This document shows, one piece after another, positions 30,325 through 44,085 of a stretch of 64,000 bases of DNA. Made by a program: the position numbers and the translations under genes. The notes beneath the pieces were generated by a model. The model was given only the letters and a program-made list of their open reading frames with translations. It searched no databases and had not been told where the DNA came from. The first letter of the stretch is position 1. The number at the start of each line of letters is the position of its first letter. Source of the DNA: Anisakis pegreffii (taxonomy: Eukaryota > Nematoda > Chromadorea > Rhabditida > Anisakidae); assembly GCA_035041965.1 (NCBI GenBank), contig JAPYMA010000022.1:41396-105395 (forward strand). The letters run 5' to 3'.

Positions 30325-32153
30325 AATATCAATGACAAAGGCCAATGTATCTTTGCGTAACACAACCTTAAAGTGTCCTTCATCAGGTTTATCAATAGCT
30401 CACAATGAGCAATGCATCAATACAAATACTGTATTGGCCTTATCAATATGAGCATCTTATCTTATCAATATACCATATGATATCTGTGGTGATCATCTTC
30501 CATCATTTCATCAACTTTACATTGCTTTTTGCGAAGTTCTCAATAAAAAGCATAAATAAACTGAACGTGAATAGAATGTTGTGATGTACCGGTGTTGAAC
30601 AAAGCGACAGATATTTGAGAAATTTACAATTAGCAAAAAAAGCGAAAAGAATTTGCGCTCACTTATACTATCTTATTGAATCAGTACAACCTGCTTATGG
30701 ATTAATGGTTAATCATTCATACAAATCTATCATTCATTTTCGTTTGAGTAAGATCACCGCACCACTTCAAACTATCCCGACGGCAAAACACAATTTAACA
30801 AGTCTCTGAATTGGCCTTTGTTTATATTGCACTCTAATGCGTTTATGTGTTATACATCAAACGAAACTTTGTTAACGATACCTCCACTCGAGAATCTTTG
30901 AAGATAATTTGATGCTCTCGTATGATCAACAAGGTTATCAATATGACACTCTTAGGGAAATCATCTCGAAGCAATAGCGAAAGATAGTTCAACAACAAAT
31001 AAACTCATCAAAACACACATATTATATAAATATAAAAATTTATTACTCGCAATGTTTAATGTCAGAGTTTAATGGTTTAAAAAATTAAATCATGGAATAT
31101 AATACAATTGCAATAACTGGAAAAGACAGTTCAGAAGAATATAAGGTTAAATCAAGCAGTATAATACAATTGATTGCTGTGCTTAGAAACATGAAATGAT
31201 AGAAATGACATTCAGGTATATGGATGATTACAACGAAGGAATAAAACTGAAATATAGTAAATGATCACTCGGATACGTCAACACATTCACTCGTCGGTGA
31301 ACGAGCACAAATGAGGGTACAACTGTGAAAATTATATTTAAAATGTTAATGCGATAACAATTTTGTTTTGCCGTAGAAACACAACAAAATGCTAACAATA
31401 AGTTCTAATAAGACAATGCAATAACAGCCAAAGAAAGTGTTAATGTGACGACATCTGATAAAATTGTTAGGCTTATCAATCGCAATCTTAATCAACAAAT
31501 GATGAAACAGAACAATAAATTCAACAATAAATTATCTTTTAATTTTAAAAAATTAAATGGTAATTATTTCAATAATTATTTGAGAATAAATTCTCATTTA
31601 ATTTAAAAAGTGAAATGATAATTTAACAAAGTTGACAATTATTTAACAAATAATGAATTTGATTTTTTGCTATCATTCAAATATTTTCATCTCAGACACT
31701 TACTAAAACAATAAATAAATGAAATGGAAAGGAATTGTTAGCATGGTAAGACTGTGCCCGACAAGATTTTGGCAGTGAATTATTAATTGAAAGTAAAAAT
31801 TATAACCGTAATGCTAAACCTTAACGACTCAAAATCAATTCAACAAATTGAATAACAAAACAAGGAAAACACCAAAAAAATTTTGATGCAATTCGAATAC
31901 TAAAATTTTGCAATTCCACTTGCTTATGATTAAATTATATACAAGAGAAACACAAGGACATTCAAAGTGAAATTGCTTTTTTTTACAAAACGGTATGATC
32001 GATACTGCTCAAGAAATTTTGAAAATCCTTCGAAGCAGCACTCAACAAAGATGAAAAGATGACTGAATAAGTTTACGTGACAGCATATTTACTACGTATC
32101 CAATTGATGTAGCCAGCAAATAATGGACTGTAGATGAGGTGAATGCAATCGGA
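30325..32153. other. Intergenic region, no gene seen
   Basis: Strongly AT-rich, about 1.8 kb between the Argonaute stop codon and the TRMT2A-type start, both on the minus strand. It should contain the Argonaute 3' UTR and the TRMT2A promoter. Around 30.39-30.48 kb the words CTTATCAATATGAGC and CTTATCAATATACC form a short local duplication. The only sizeable open frame (30615-30809, plus) has no recognisable content. Confidence 0.55.
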
Positions 32154-35100
32154 CTACGCATTGAAACGACAATTGCTCAACGGTTTATCCGCATAACCCA
32201 GTTGAGCGTTTAGTTCTTTCAGATCCATTGGAGCTTTCGCAGCTCCTTCGCTACCCTCCGAGATGTCGCCACTGAAATTGCGAACATCGTGAACATATCC
32301 ATTCATTATTCTATTCACTCACAATCACAACCCCTTCAACTACGTACTTTCCCTACCAAAGTTCATACTAAATGAAATGAATGTAACAGTCAAAGGCTAA
32401 CAATTGCGCCACAAAATTATTCTGTCCACGAGTTGCCATTCGATCAGCAATGAAGATCGGTGCTGGTAAGGAAACTGCCGAATTCACGATTTGATGATTG
32501 AACGCTAACGCAAAAACGATCGCTTGAATCTCGTCATTCGACATCTTCGACGTATCGAACAATTTCGTATATCTCGGCGTTTTTGCTGTGCCCTATCACA
32601 ATACATTACGTTCAATATTATTACTCCGTTATTGTTTTTTTCTTCATACTATCAGCACTGTTAAGGTTATCATTGTTATCAGTATCAATGTGACTTACAA
32701 ACATTACTTTGCTTTGCAATAATATTCAGCACCCAGATTCCAAAACTCTTCAGCCAAGAAGAACAATTTCAGTGGATGAAGAAATCTCACTGATTGTGAG
32801 GAAACTACCAATTTTTTTGGAAAATTCACGTAAGTCAACAAAGACAATCTGTAGATATGAATGATATCATTTCAGCGAATTTTTAGAAAATGAACATTTC
32901 TAAAGCACATTCCATGTGATCATAATCAATCAGCACTCAATTGGAACAAATAAATGGCCTCAATGGTGTGATTCATTTCAAATATTATGAATACAACTAG
33001 CAAAACACAACTAAAACTTACTTGAAACGCTGAATGTGAGTTCAGATAAAATTCATTGAGAACTGGACTGACAATATGCTTGTCCACTATTGTTCCTGGT
33101 TTAATATTCTGCTCACTTGCTTTATTAGTTCGTGGAATATCCTATAAAATTGAACTCGATTACAAAAACAAACTTTGTCTTCGTGAAATCATAAAACATC
33201 ACTTTCTTCTTATCTCGTTATGATTTCTCTTAAGCATTTTACAAACGACTCACTACTTTTCATCAACAAACACACACATCTGTACATTTATGTACAAATT
33301 ATAAATGAATGCGATAAAATGCTTCCAATCCCTCCTCCAAAGGCATTTCTAGCTAGCTATGAACGCTCATTTACTAATGGTCGATAATTCCTTTCTGTGT
33401 ATGGTTTCGCCCTTATTTATGCCCTTGTTTTAGCTTTATATGAGGCGTACGACTGCTTTCTTTGTTGCAAAAACATTATCAATTTATGCATCTGACCTAT
33501 CGTTAATCTTTGTTCACTTCAAAATAAGCCCATCCATATCGATATCATCATCATATGTACATCAATGATGATCTTTATTATGCAACTTATCTTCAGTCCA
33601 ATCATGTGTAATATGATCGCCAGATACGTATCTATCCATCCCTACATCATTTATTTTATACCAAATAGTCACTCTAATTTTAGCAGTATTCCAGTTCTCT
33701 GCTTTCTTTCGATTCCTTTGATGATAGCAATAAGCTGCTTAACTTATCATCACTATATTCGTGCGTCTCGCAATGTTCGTAAACTTTTCTTTATCTTAGT
33801 AATTCATTGTTACCTAACATTAACACAACAACGCTAATTAAGGCTCAAGTTTTTGATTTAATTTCATCCACGCAACAACAACAACAAAAAAAAACAACAA
33901 TAAGAAAAAACTGAAATGTTTCTAAATCCAATTCAAAAAACATCTATAAACAGCACATCAATAAGTCGCTATTTATGAGTTGATCGAAATGAAACGGTAA
34001 CGGAAAAAATTTAAAAAATTGAATGAGTGAACAAAAAGAACAATTAAGAAACCTTTTTGAAGAGACGTAAATTATGCATTTTCGTTGCAACTACGAACGT
34101 AATATGCGGACGATAAGCATTACCACCGATCTGACCGCACGCACTCTTCACTTGCTCAACTTCGTTCTGGATCACCTTCAACATGCCTCTCATTCCATCC
34201 CAATTCTTTTTTCAACACTATTCATATTGAGAATTCCTAAGGAAAACTGATATGAATATTAAACTCTATTTTTCCGAGATGCTAAATGAAGAATGAAGCA
34301 AAAATAAATCGCCTACATATGTGTACTGCCCTTCTGAGATACCATCTCTCAGTAAAATAATATGATTCGGTAGAATGTTACGATTCTCTCTGAATTTCTT
34401 CATTGATTCCACCATTAGATCAGTAATAGTTGAATCTGCTATCTGCAATAAAACGCTTTTCAAAAAATATCAAAACTTCGCAAAGAATGCAAATATGAAA
34501 ACGAAACCATTTCATATATGACCACCAAAATTTATTTTCTGCACTACTTCAATCTGATGATTACCCTTTCGAAAGAAATTCACTGAATTAGGCATATTTC
34601 GGAAGGGTATTTTGATAACATGCAAGGAATTTTAAGAAGGTACACAGCATTACTGACTGATATCCAGCTCGAAACCGACTGGTATACCAATATCATTGAT
34701 GTTGTGGGCCAGAGCCAGGCTTATATCTATCATTTAAGACGGTACTAAGTCAACGCTCAATATCTTAACTAAACGTGAACAGAACCGAAAAACAAGACCT
34801 CTTCCTGATTAGCTCTAGCGTAACGATATCCACCAATAAAGTCCAATGGATGCTTCTTACAGTTCGATGAATACCCAACAATCGAGGGCACCAAATTCTC
34901 CTCGTCTCTTCGTCTGTTAATCGCTGGCGGATGAGCCACATCCATACCAACAATGATACGATTCGGATTCATTATGCTTTTTTGAGCACTTAAATTATTC
35001 ACCTCATCGCCAATTCACACACTCATCATTCTCAATTATTCCAATCGCAACAATCATAATTGTGATAATTCTACTAATTCTACTCTTAGTGATCATATGA

Positions 35101-38100
35101 AATGCCACTAATAGTAATGACCATAATAATGATGACAACAAAAATACTAACGATAAAATATGATATAAATGGAATAAAATGCAAAACTGTGCGCTGTAAT
35201 AGATTCAATCACTGACCCTTCGGTCTCCAAACGTAAACCAAAATTGATACCACCAAGTTTCAGATTCACTTTATTGATGATATTATCGAGTGTTTGCCAT
35301 TTCTGCGGTGCTTTAACCGCAGTGCTCGTTTTAAGGTCAAGTGTCACTATCTGCTCACTTGCTTCCAGCAATTTCATACGCCCTATAAAACAACGCATTT
35401 TCAACTGATCACTTCGTGTTATCTGATTATGTTTCTTATGAATTATGCAGAATGAATAGCATAATCAAAGCTTTGCTGTTGTATGTAAATAATTTGTTGT
35501 TCTTTACGTATAGTCCCTCTCTGAACATAAAAAGATAACGCATGTGTGCATGTCAGTTTTACTCTCTCAGCATGCTTTCGACTGAACACACAACTGAAGA
35601 CTGTAAGCTGACTGTAAGCTGTACTATTCGCTTCAACAAAGTGAAAAAACAACGTTGCAGTCAGCATCATAAGCTATCAACATTCCATTCGTTCGCTCAT
35701 TCGCTCTCATCGTAACCGAATACTCTCCGCACAGCAAATCAATCGTACCGAATATTCAAATTGCTTCAAAATATGTTTTGCTTACATCTCTCACTTACAT
35801 ATTAACAATTAAAATCATCAATAAACCGTCTGTGAATTTACATTTCAAAGTAAACTCCATTTGTCGCTCTCCTACATCTCACCATAACAGTAAAAGATAG
35901 AACAGTAAAGGTATACATCGAAGTATTCCTCAAATGAATGGTATTTTTACAAATATGAGTTCCATTCAAGCAATCGATATAAGACAGATGCAAAATACGA
36001 TAAATTGAAAATTGTCACTGTGAACAAACCATGGAATAGGAGTTTATCACTTGTGATAAAATGTACGAGTTTTGCACCCATTTGCTTCGCTTTATTCATG
36101 TGCACATCAACTTGATTTTCAGTGGCACCACGAACGTAGAGTTGTGCGATTGGTTTGCCTATCTGCATACCGTGCTGACGGCATTGCTGTATGAATGCGT
36201 TCACATACGCTCTGAAATCCATATTCAATCGCACTCATTTGCGCATATCCAATTTCATGCAAATTCACTCGGATCGAATTCAGAAAGTTTTCAAGGCAAA
36301 GTGATACAACGATAAATTTGCCAAACTTCCACAGAGAGCATTAATCAAATCAACAATCCATACTCCTGTTGCGGCTCGTTGAAGCCTCGTTCCGCTGAGC
36401 TCACCAACGCCACGCAATACCATCGTTCACAAATGGCCGGATACAAATAAGTGTTTTTGGATGCAATCCACGACGTCTGCAAAATGATGCTAATTTTAAC
36501 GCAATCACGATTTGAATTTAATCATATCCGAAAAAATACCACTGCGTTTCGGCTATAAAACAACTTTTGACATAAATTAAACAAATAGTAACAAGCCAGA
36601 AATACCTCTGTATTACTCACTAATAAATCAAATTTCTAAATTTGAACATTCCACTGGAATTAAATAAACGAATCCCAAAGAATTATTGCTTGGACTGACA
36701 CGTTCAGGGTTGACGGGCGTTTTCACGTTACGTCCATATTCTATTTGAGGAGATGGCAGCACACGTCCTTCCAACTGCAACAAATGATATTACCCCTACT
36801 GATGACGAGAACGACAAAAATAATCTCGAGAGTGACAGAAAAATTTGAATTGTTGAATAAACAAAACGATGGGAAAAAAACATGTAATAAAATAAATTTG
36901 GTAGAATCATCAATGAGATTCAATTAACCAATCAAAAGCGAATTCAAACAAACACACCGCCAGATTTTTCGTGATCTTCACATTGTATTCATCGAACCAT
37001 CGATTTTTAGTGGCACCGTCCAACTTCAACGCTTCTGTCATTATACTTGTTTGACGTTTACGATCCGATGGCAATGCAGCACATGCCTGCAAACCTACCA
37101 ATGAATGCAGTTATCACCAATAAATCAAATACAAAAGTGATTCACTTCAAATTTTTGTTCTCCTTAAAGTCATCTGCTCAGTTGTTTTCCAAATGTTTCC
37201 GAAAATTTTCAAAGTGATTAGCAACAGCAATCATCGGCGTTACTTCTTCAATATCTACAAATTTATACATATTGCTGTTTCATTCAGTGAAATTTCTAGC
37301 TGATTATACTAATCACGTTTGGATGCACACAATCAAAAGTAATACAAAAACAAACGTATGTGACTTCAACATAACAAAATAAACGAACAATTAACAAACG
37401 TGCAATGAGGTGAATATAAAAACAAAAATGAATAATTGATAAACAAATAGAAAACGAACAGAAATCATTGCTTGTATTTGCTCGGATGATTGCTGTGTTT
37501 GTTTCACTCGTTGATTCTCGCAAACCACCAACAACTCCATCGGATAGTAATTCTCACCGCTTTCACAACGCTCAATGATTAACGGTAACCTTGCAAATTT
37601 GAGTGCAATGCCGACATTCGTTTTGAAATATTCCGCCACTGATATTTTCTTCTTTTGCTGATCTTTGCCAACTACGTCGAACCTGAATTGATCACTTGAT
37701 ATTCCACAATAATTTGCTGGATGACATAGTTTTCTGATCACATCACCTTTCCGTTATATCTCACAAGATTTTCTTTAACACTGTAAAAACTGATGCGATA
37801 ACTGATACTTAAGAGACGTATTTCTGTTTTAGGTATGTCTCCATGAATAACTACTAAAATGAGAAATAAGAAAACCGCACAAACAAATGAAAAAAATTCA
37901 TCATAATCAAACGGTAAAACGTAGTAGTGAAACAATCGCAGTTTGGTGATTATTCTCATGATATCACGAGATATCAACTGAATGTTTCGAGATAAATCAA
38001 TAAAACACAAAACCAAATCAACGAAATTTTTGCGCTGATCTCGAGAAAGTATCAATACTGAAGGTACTAACCGCATTTGATCAGCATTCTGTGTGCATAT

Positions 38101-41100
38101 GTTATGGATTTTGAATGTCCTATGTTTTCCATAAACACAGCGTACATAAATACCTGAACAAGGAATCCTTTTTAAAAGTTCTTTTTTTTCTAAAAACACG
38201 ATCGACGAACCTCTAGCAGAAGCATAATCTGATGGCAAACAATTGTGTTCGTGCACTTCCTATGTGATTCAATTCACCTTAATACTCATATTGCAAAAAG
38301 AATTCAAAAACATAATTATGACCTATTTTCAATCGTATTTCAAAAATTGACTGCGACTAACCTCGCAACATTTTCTTCAAAATCTGAATTTGATACGGAT
38401 CAAAGCGTATATCTTTTGGATCCTTTTGAAGGATTAACGAGATTTTCTCGACAACCGTTTGATTTTCGATGTGAAAGGCGGCCTTCTTGACTGAAACGAT
38501 ACAAATGATTTTCGTTTGTATTCAAATTTCATTACAATTGATCACCAGTAATAATGAAACTCTAAAGAAATTCACTCTGAAATTTATATTTCATAAATAA
38601 AATTTATATTTGGAAAGGATTTAATAATGGGCTGTGCATACTCTATCAGCATAAAAATTGAATGCAACATTCTCCTACCACACAGTTTCAATTTCAATAA
38701 CGACGATTGAATATTACATTCTCATTCGCAATTATCCAACACACATAACTCACTTTTCGGTTCGTAAGAATTTCATTTCTTAATTTTTCCTTATGTATGA
38801 TAATATTACAGGAATTTGCAAATTTTCACTCTAAAATTCTCACCGTCCATAACTAATGCTGCGTTTATGCCGCCTGGCCCACGAGGACCCTCGACGAGTT
38901 TAACGCTTTTTGATGCACCAATTCCAATGTATTTCCCATCCGGCAATGGTGGCATATCGCGCTCGGTAAATCCAAGCTCACCCGGTTCATACAAATAATC
39001 TTGACCTGTTCCGTAAGTGACGAACGCGCCTCTGTAAATTCAAAACTTTCTGGCCTATTGAAGTGAATGACTGGATAAAATTCATACGAACGAACTCATT
39101 TGAATCACCACTAATTTCCAAATATGCTGATTTATTATTTCTTCAGCTGAAATCACGATTTGGATGGGTTCAACATGAACCAGGTGAAGAGAGAACGACC
39201 ATAAAAACATCCCACAAAAAATATTGTACACGCACACGCATTTCACGATTTCAACGTGACAATAATCTGAACAACAATGTTGAGTAGAACCCACTCTGTG
39301 AAGAAAGCTTCCTGTGAGGCGAGCAATTCAAAGAACGAGAGCAAACTTCTGTTCCTTGTATCCTCAGTTGCTTGCTTTAAATCGTACATCGTCAATTGAA
39401 AGTCTTCCGTACATGGTTTCACCTGCATAATCAAACCATCATTATCATCATCAAAGTTTTCAGCAAATAATTTTCATCGAATGAAAAACAAACGAAAATA
39501 TATTCTGCATCACACACTATTTGTTATTCAAAAGCCTATAATCCACTAAACGTATCATCAACAATTTCTATTGCTATCACTCACGCCACACGAAATTACC
39601 AATTCACTATTTGAAAAATACCCGTTTGAGATGGAAATTGTTTGCTACCTATTCGCATTCATTTAGAATTGTTTGCTGTTCTCATAAACTGCATCCGTAA
39701 TCACTGATAGTATTATCACTATCATAAAACAATCGAATTCGGGCACAATATGAATACATTCGAGAGACGGCGACCAAAAGAAACACTCAAAAGTTACATT
39801 GAAAAGCACGCGAGTACATTCGGGATTGACCACGTCCTTAGGCAGTTCGGATGGTAGAATTTCGAAGGTTTTAACCTGAAAATTGTGATCCACTACAAAA
39901 TGCGTCGTGAGGACAACAATACAAGTTTTACGAAAACTCACCGTAAAGAAAACATTGTTCGACTGCGAGTTCTTCAATTCAACTTAGAACACTGCATTAG
40001 GGATGAAAAACACTTTGCACGAGTCAGACTAATTTATATAATAACAAATAAAAAGTGAGGTTATACGATGGAATTTTCCTTCTAGAAAGACGTTATTGAA
40101 TTCGCAAAAAACCCGAGAAAATGCCAACTTCATCCGCTTTCACATCCAACACATCCAGCGAGTAGAGTATAGAGGCACGATCATAGACCAATCCATCCAT
40201 TTTTCCAAAAAATGCTTTTTCTCTATTCACCACTCTCACAAAGATTGCAACACATTTATTTTTCCGTTCAATTGACACATAACTAAAATGTAAAATAGCG
40301 TAATTATGATATAATTTTTCCACAATATTACCGAGGTCTCTCATACAAAAATCTTATTCCCGGAGTTTAGAAAATTTCTGTTCACAACTAAAATTGAAGG
40401 GGAGTTGATCTTTATTTAACCAAAATGAATTACAGAAGAAAGAATATATGTTTCGTCGAAGATTTTTTGCTTGAAAAATATGAAAGGTCGAAACGATTAG
40501 CAGGATTTCTGAACATTGGAAACTGATAACGAGAGTGATTTCTGAACGAAACGAGTAATTCCGTGCACTACTTTATTGTCTTTCTGCATCAAAAAATCCA
40601 CAGTGATTAAGAGGCACTTGTCAAAATTCATAACCAATGATTAATACGAGCGAAACTCACTCTTCTCTGCTGTTTTTGGTGACCTCTTTGAAGGGTACTT
40701 CAGGCTTTTTCTCAGCAGTTTTCTTTGAAGTTTTCTTCGGTGGAAACTCTTCAATAATACGAACATCGTATCGATAAATTGGCACATTTTTTTGCGGTAA
40801 CACACCCCATACATTCGACACTAAATTCACCTTTTCGGCTAGACGTTTACCTGGACTCAACTTGTCCGCATACCTCACTGGTGAGACCTTTAATTAAATC
40901 ACATCTTTTATCACACAATTTCGCGGTGCATTTGTTTTCACTGCAACATCAGCGATCAGGCACGGTTTTGCTTTTGCAAGAGAATTGCTTCTTAACAAAC
41001 GGATATAACGGGAATACGAAATGACACTGAAATTAATGTCAAAATGAACAAAATGTTGAGTAATTTATGAAAACATACAGTCAACTTGGCCGTACTTTTC

Positions 41101-41114
41101 GCTATTTCCTGCAT
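32154..41114 (-). CDS. Argonaute protein, probable nematode WAGO clade
   Basis: Argonautes bind small guide RNAs and silence matching RNA. More than 20 short exons run from ATG 41114 to TAG 32154 (roughly 900 aa). Joins with consistent phase include 41079-41114, 40661-40887, 40129-40282, 39295-39422, 38844-39031, 38362-38490, 38072-38228, 37460-37682, 36958-37086, 36700-36774, 36364-36476 and 36051-36211. Landmarks in order: N domain (PIYRYDV); a linker with ALVMDG; PAZ (SVAEYFKTNVGIAL, LPLII, YPMELL); MID (QTLDNIINKVNLKLGGINFG); PIWI (IIVGMDVAHPPA about 34.9 kb, HIILLRDGISEGQ 34.35 kb, AYRPHITFVVATKMHN 34.1 kb, SPVLNEFYLNSH 33.07 kb, VSLPAPIFIADRMATRGQNN 32.45 kb). The first two catalytic aspartates are present; the histidine position (PAPAYYAH in human AGO2) is aspartate (PAPIFIAD). 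The ATRGQNN tail and sequence style suggest the WAGO group, which uses secondary siRNAs, but the exact orthologue is not resolved. Confidence 0.94.
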
Positions 41115-41140
41115 TGCTCGCGCTGATTTTCCACTGAAAA
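41115..41140 (-). promoter_or_regulatory. Probable trans-splice acceptor of the Argonaute gene
   Basis: TTTTCAG (41134-41140 on the minus strand) stands 19 bases before the ATG, and the first coding exon is only 36 nt. No upstream exon is evident, so spliced-leader addition is likely. Confidence 0.45.
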
Positions 41141-42978
41141 TACTTCCATGAAGTCGAACACCAGTAAACCAGTAAACTATTGAGAATGAAGTTCAACTGT
41201 ACCTACAGCAGTGTGTCTACACACTCGCCAATCAGCTGTAACCAGCCAAATTTTCATGTAAATTGTGATCACTGAAGTTTACTTTGAAAACGGCTCAGTC
41301 ATATTCATTCAATAAAGGCTGCGAATTGAACAATGACGTTGAAACGAAAGAAAATGAATAAGACGGATTAAATCATTGTGAAATCAAAAATAAATTTTGC
41401 AAGAAACTGCTCCAATCGAACAAGAGATATGATGAGCAAATAGTGCAAGAAAAATGGGGCGGCATTCATGCCATTTCCTCCGCCCTGCAACACACATCAA
41501 ATGCTTTTATATAACAACGTGTACAATACAAGCAAGCATTTCGCCAAGTGTGTTTAGAGCGATGCTAATAAGCGGTGTTGAATGAATAATATGTGATCGA
41601 TGATGCTAATTCGTTGTCTCTATGAAGGCGACTCGTACGAATATTATTAATACATCGTTTTATAGGCACACATTTTATGATAAAAAAAGCAATCACGTAA
41701 TTGGAATTTGATTATCAGTGACAAAATATGCGTGTAGTTTTGCTTGAGTGGTTGTAGCAGGACGATTGAAAACTGATAAAGGGTTTGATTTTTGGGTAAT
41801 TTTAATGATAACGGTAATTTTGCTGATAACGCCATCACAGATGCTCGTGTGCTCATGCATTTCACACATAAGTCGAAGCCTATGCGTTATCCTCATCACG
41901 GGGCTAAGCGTAAGTTTGAGCTTAAGCATACTCCTGATTTGACTCCGAATTGCATAGATGTACATGGATGCACATGAATATTTGAGTTGCTTATCGTTCA
42001 GAAAAAGAAAAACCAATGGACAAGATGCACACTTCCCTGTGGCCTAGATTTGGTAGTATCCAATAAAATTTGTGCTTTTGATTGAAAATCTCACAAGACT
42101 TGACTGATGGTAGTTGACATGATCAATGTGTTCATGAACAGTAGTCACAATTGGTAGATGCGATTGAAATTCTTACTTATCCGAAGGAAATAACTCATGA
42201 GTGAGGTGCATAACAGCTTGTAGGCAGTATTCAGCAGTATCCATCAACACCTTGAAGTTGAACATCAATCGATTGCTACTTCTCAATCATATGTACGTGA
42301 AATTCTTGGAAAACTGAAATCTGCAATGCAATTTCTCCTGACAAAGAGGTTTCTCGGTCAATAATCGCATTTTTTGGTATTAATCGATTCAGCTTAATCT
42401 GATTCAATAATGCCAAATTTAGCACTGGATTCCTCTTGATAACGCCATTCTGAGGCTACTCGATAATCCGGTGCGAGACGTATGTATAGAAACGACTGAA
42501 ATTCTAATCGGGTCAAACCGAAGAGCTGGATCCAATGGTATATGCTTACATGATTCGATGATACCGGTCATCTGAATAGGATAAATGTGATACCCACAAT
42601 AAAAAGTGCGATGATTACATGAATGAAGATGCAGTTCCTATAGAAGGCTGCATTTGAAGATATTAATATTTTCGTCCAAAAGCATATCATTTTTTCTAGG
42701 GAACAACATGGGTCTTCTCTTCACGAGAATATCGTTGAATATTTCGATGTTGGAATCATCTTCAACAAGATGATCATAGAAGCAGCTAAGCCAAATATTG
42801 ATAACCATTGCATTAAAACATTCGAATAAATGAAATCACTGCACTAAAAAACAATAACCTTTCAAAAGAATTTCCTTAACATCATGCTACAAAACAGAAC
42901 AACTTTTCTATCGATCTTAAGGTCTTGAGAAATTTAGTAAAATTCTGTGAGCCTTGACCAGTGGCAAATAACCGGAAA
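41141..42978. other. Gene-poor region upstream of the Argonaute
   Basis: No supported gene. Overlapping short frames on both strands at 41.65-42.0 kb have no recognisable product. The region marks the beginning of the repeat-rich block. Confidence 0.5.
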
Positions 42979-43377
42979 TCACGAGGTGCTCCAGTATTTA
43001 GGAAGCACACCTTGGTGTACTATATCATAAGAGTATCTGCATTGAAAACAGCGCATATAATGCCTAGGTGACCGATACCCACACTCGTTATCGCGGTAAC
43101 CCTCCGTAAGAACGATACCAAAGGTAAGGTCAAGATTTAGAAAAGCATGTACTTGTGGGACGAAAAATTCCCCTTTTCCAGATGCAATCTTTAATACGGC
43201 CTTTCCAGACACACTAATCAGAATCATTATACTGGTATTAGCCGCAGCAAGCAAACACGAACAAGTCACGGCATGGACGTGCTCAAATCGTGTCAGCATG
43301 ACGACTTTCCATGTCGATCCCACAAAATGTGACACCTGGATCCATAACATTATCCACATTGCCAGGCGGAAATGCAA
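42979..43377 (-). other. Unassigned 132-aa open frame
   Basis: An uninterrupted frame, less AT-rich than its surroundings, with a hydrophobic N-terminal third, a central LLAAANTSIMILISVSG segment and several cysteines toward the end (ECGY, CFQCRY). I do not recognise a family. It could be a decayed fragment of a mobile element or a chance frame in repeat DNA; no splice partners were identified. Confidence 0.2.
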
Positions 43378-43404
43378 TTTCCTAACTTAAAACCTTCAAC
43401 GTAG

Positions 43405-43470
43405 TACCTCTAAGCCCGCTTAACTACGGTAACTAGAGACGCCCATAAATTACGGTAGCATGCCACGCCC
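43405..43470 (-). repeat. Inverted copy of a GGGCGTGGCTA-type motif block
   Basis: The plus strand reads GTACCTCTAAGCCCGCTTAA, then ACTACGGTAACTA and, further on, CGGTAGCATGCCACGCCCAC. Its reverse complement matches the motif cluster at 54998-55312, including the AGTTAAGC and AGAGGTAC words found at 55.27-55.30 kb. Confidence 0.55.
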
Positions 43471-44085
43471 ACTTTCAAAATTTTCACGACATCCAGACCT
43501 ATCAGCTTCTGATGGCAGCACCACTTAATGGAACCGCTATAAAGGAACGTAGAGCTGCAAATCAGAAAACACACATTTATCGGAACAAGTAAAAAATGGT
43601 GTCCAATGCTAATTTACGTTAATTTTATGTTTAAAAGTATCGGATCACAAATATGAAGCCTTGTCCACGGCTACAAAGCACTTGGCCACGGGGAATACGC
43701 CCAAACATTCAAACTTCCCCACACCATCTAGGACCCTCTGCTAGCGCCATTCGACGGAAATGTGAATTTATAATCCTAAGCTAATTTATGCTTCAAACGT
43801 CAGGTCACAACCTTTGTTCATATCTACAAAGAAATAAAGAAAACCCTATAATAAGAACAACTAGAAAAAGAGAATTTATCTCATTTTTATGTAATGAACG
43901 TTAGATCGCAAATAATAGGTCTTGTTTGTCTCCACACAGAAAAAAGTGACAAAAGAAAGCTTTTGCGGAAATCCGTCACATACGAAACCTACATAAGAAG
44001 TGAAGACCATGACCCCCATAATACTATGATTCGTCATTGACCCGAGTTGTTCTACTGTGGACACCAACCGATCCAGTAGAATCTC

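Noticed and set aside
33565..33837. 90-aa hydrophobic plus-strand frame inside the Argonaute gene
   Set aside because: AT-rich intron sequence with no splice context or family resemblance; hydrophobic composition is expected from T-rich codons.
36364..36476. Apparent frame break in the Argonaute when the donor GTGAGC at 36399-36404 is used
   Set aside because: Using the next donor (GTATGG, exon ending 36364) restores a continuous frame into the exon starting at 36211, so no frameshift is needed.
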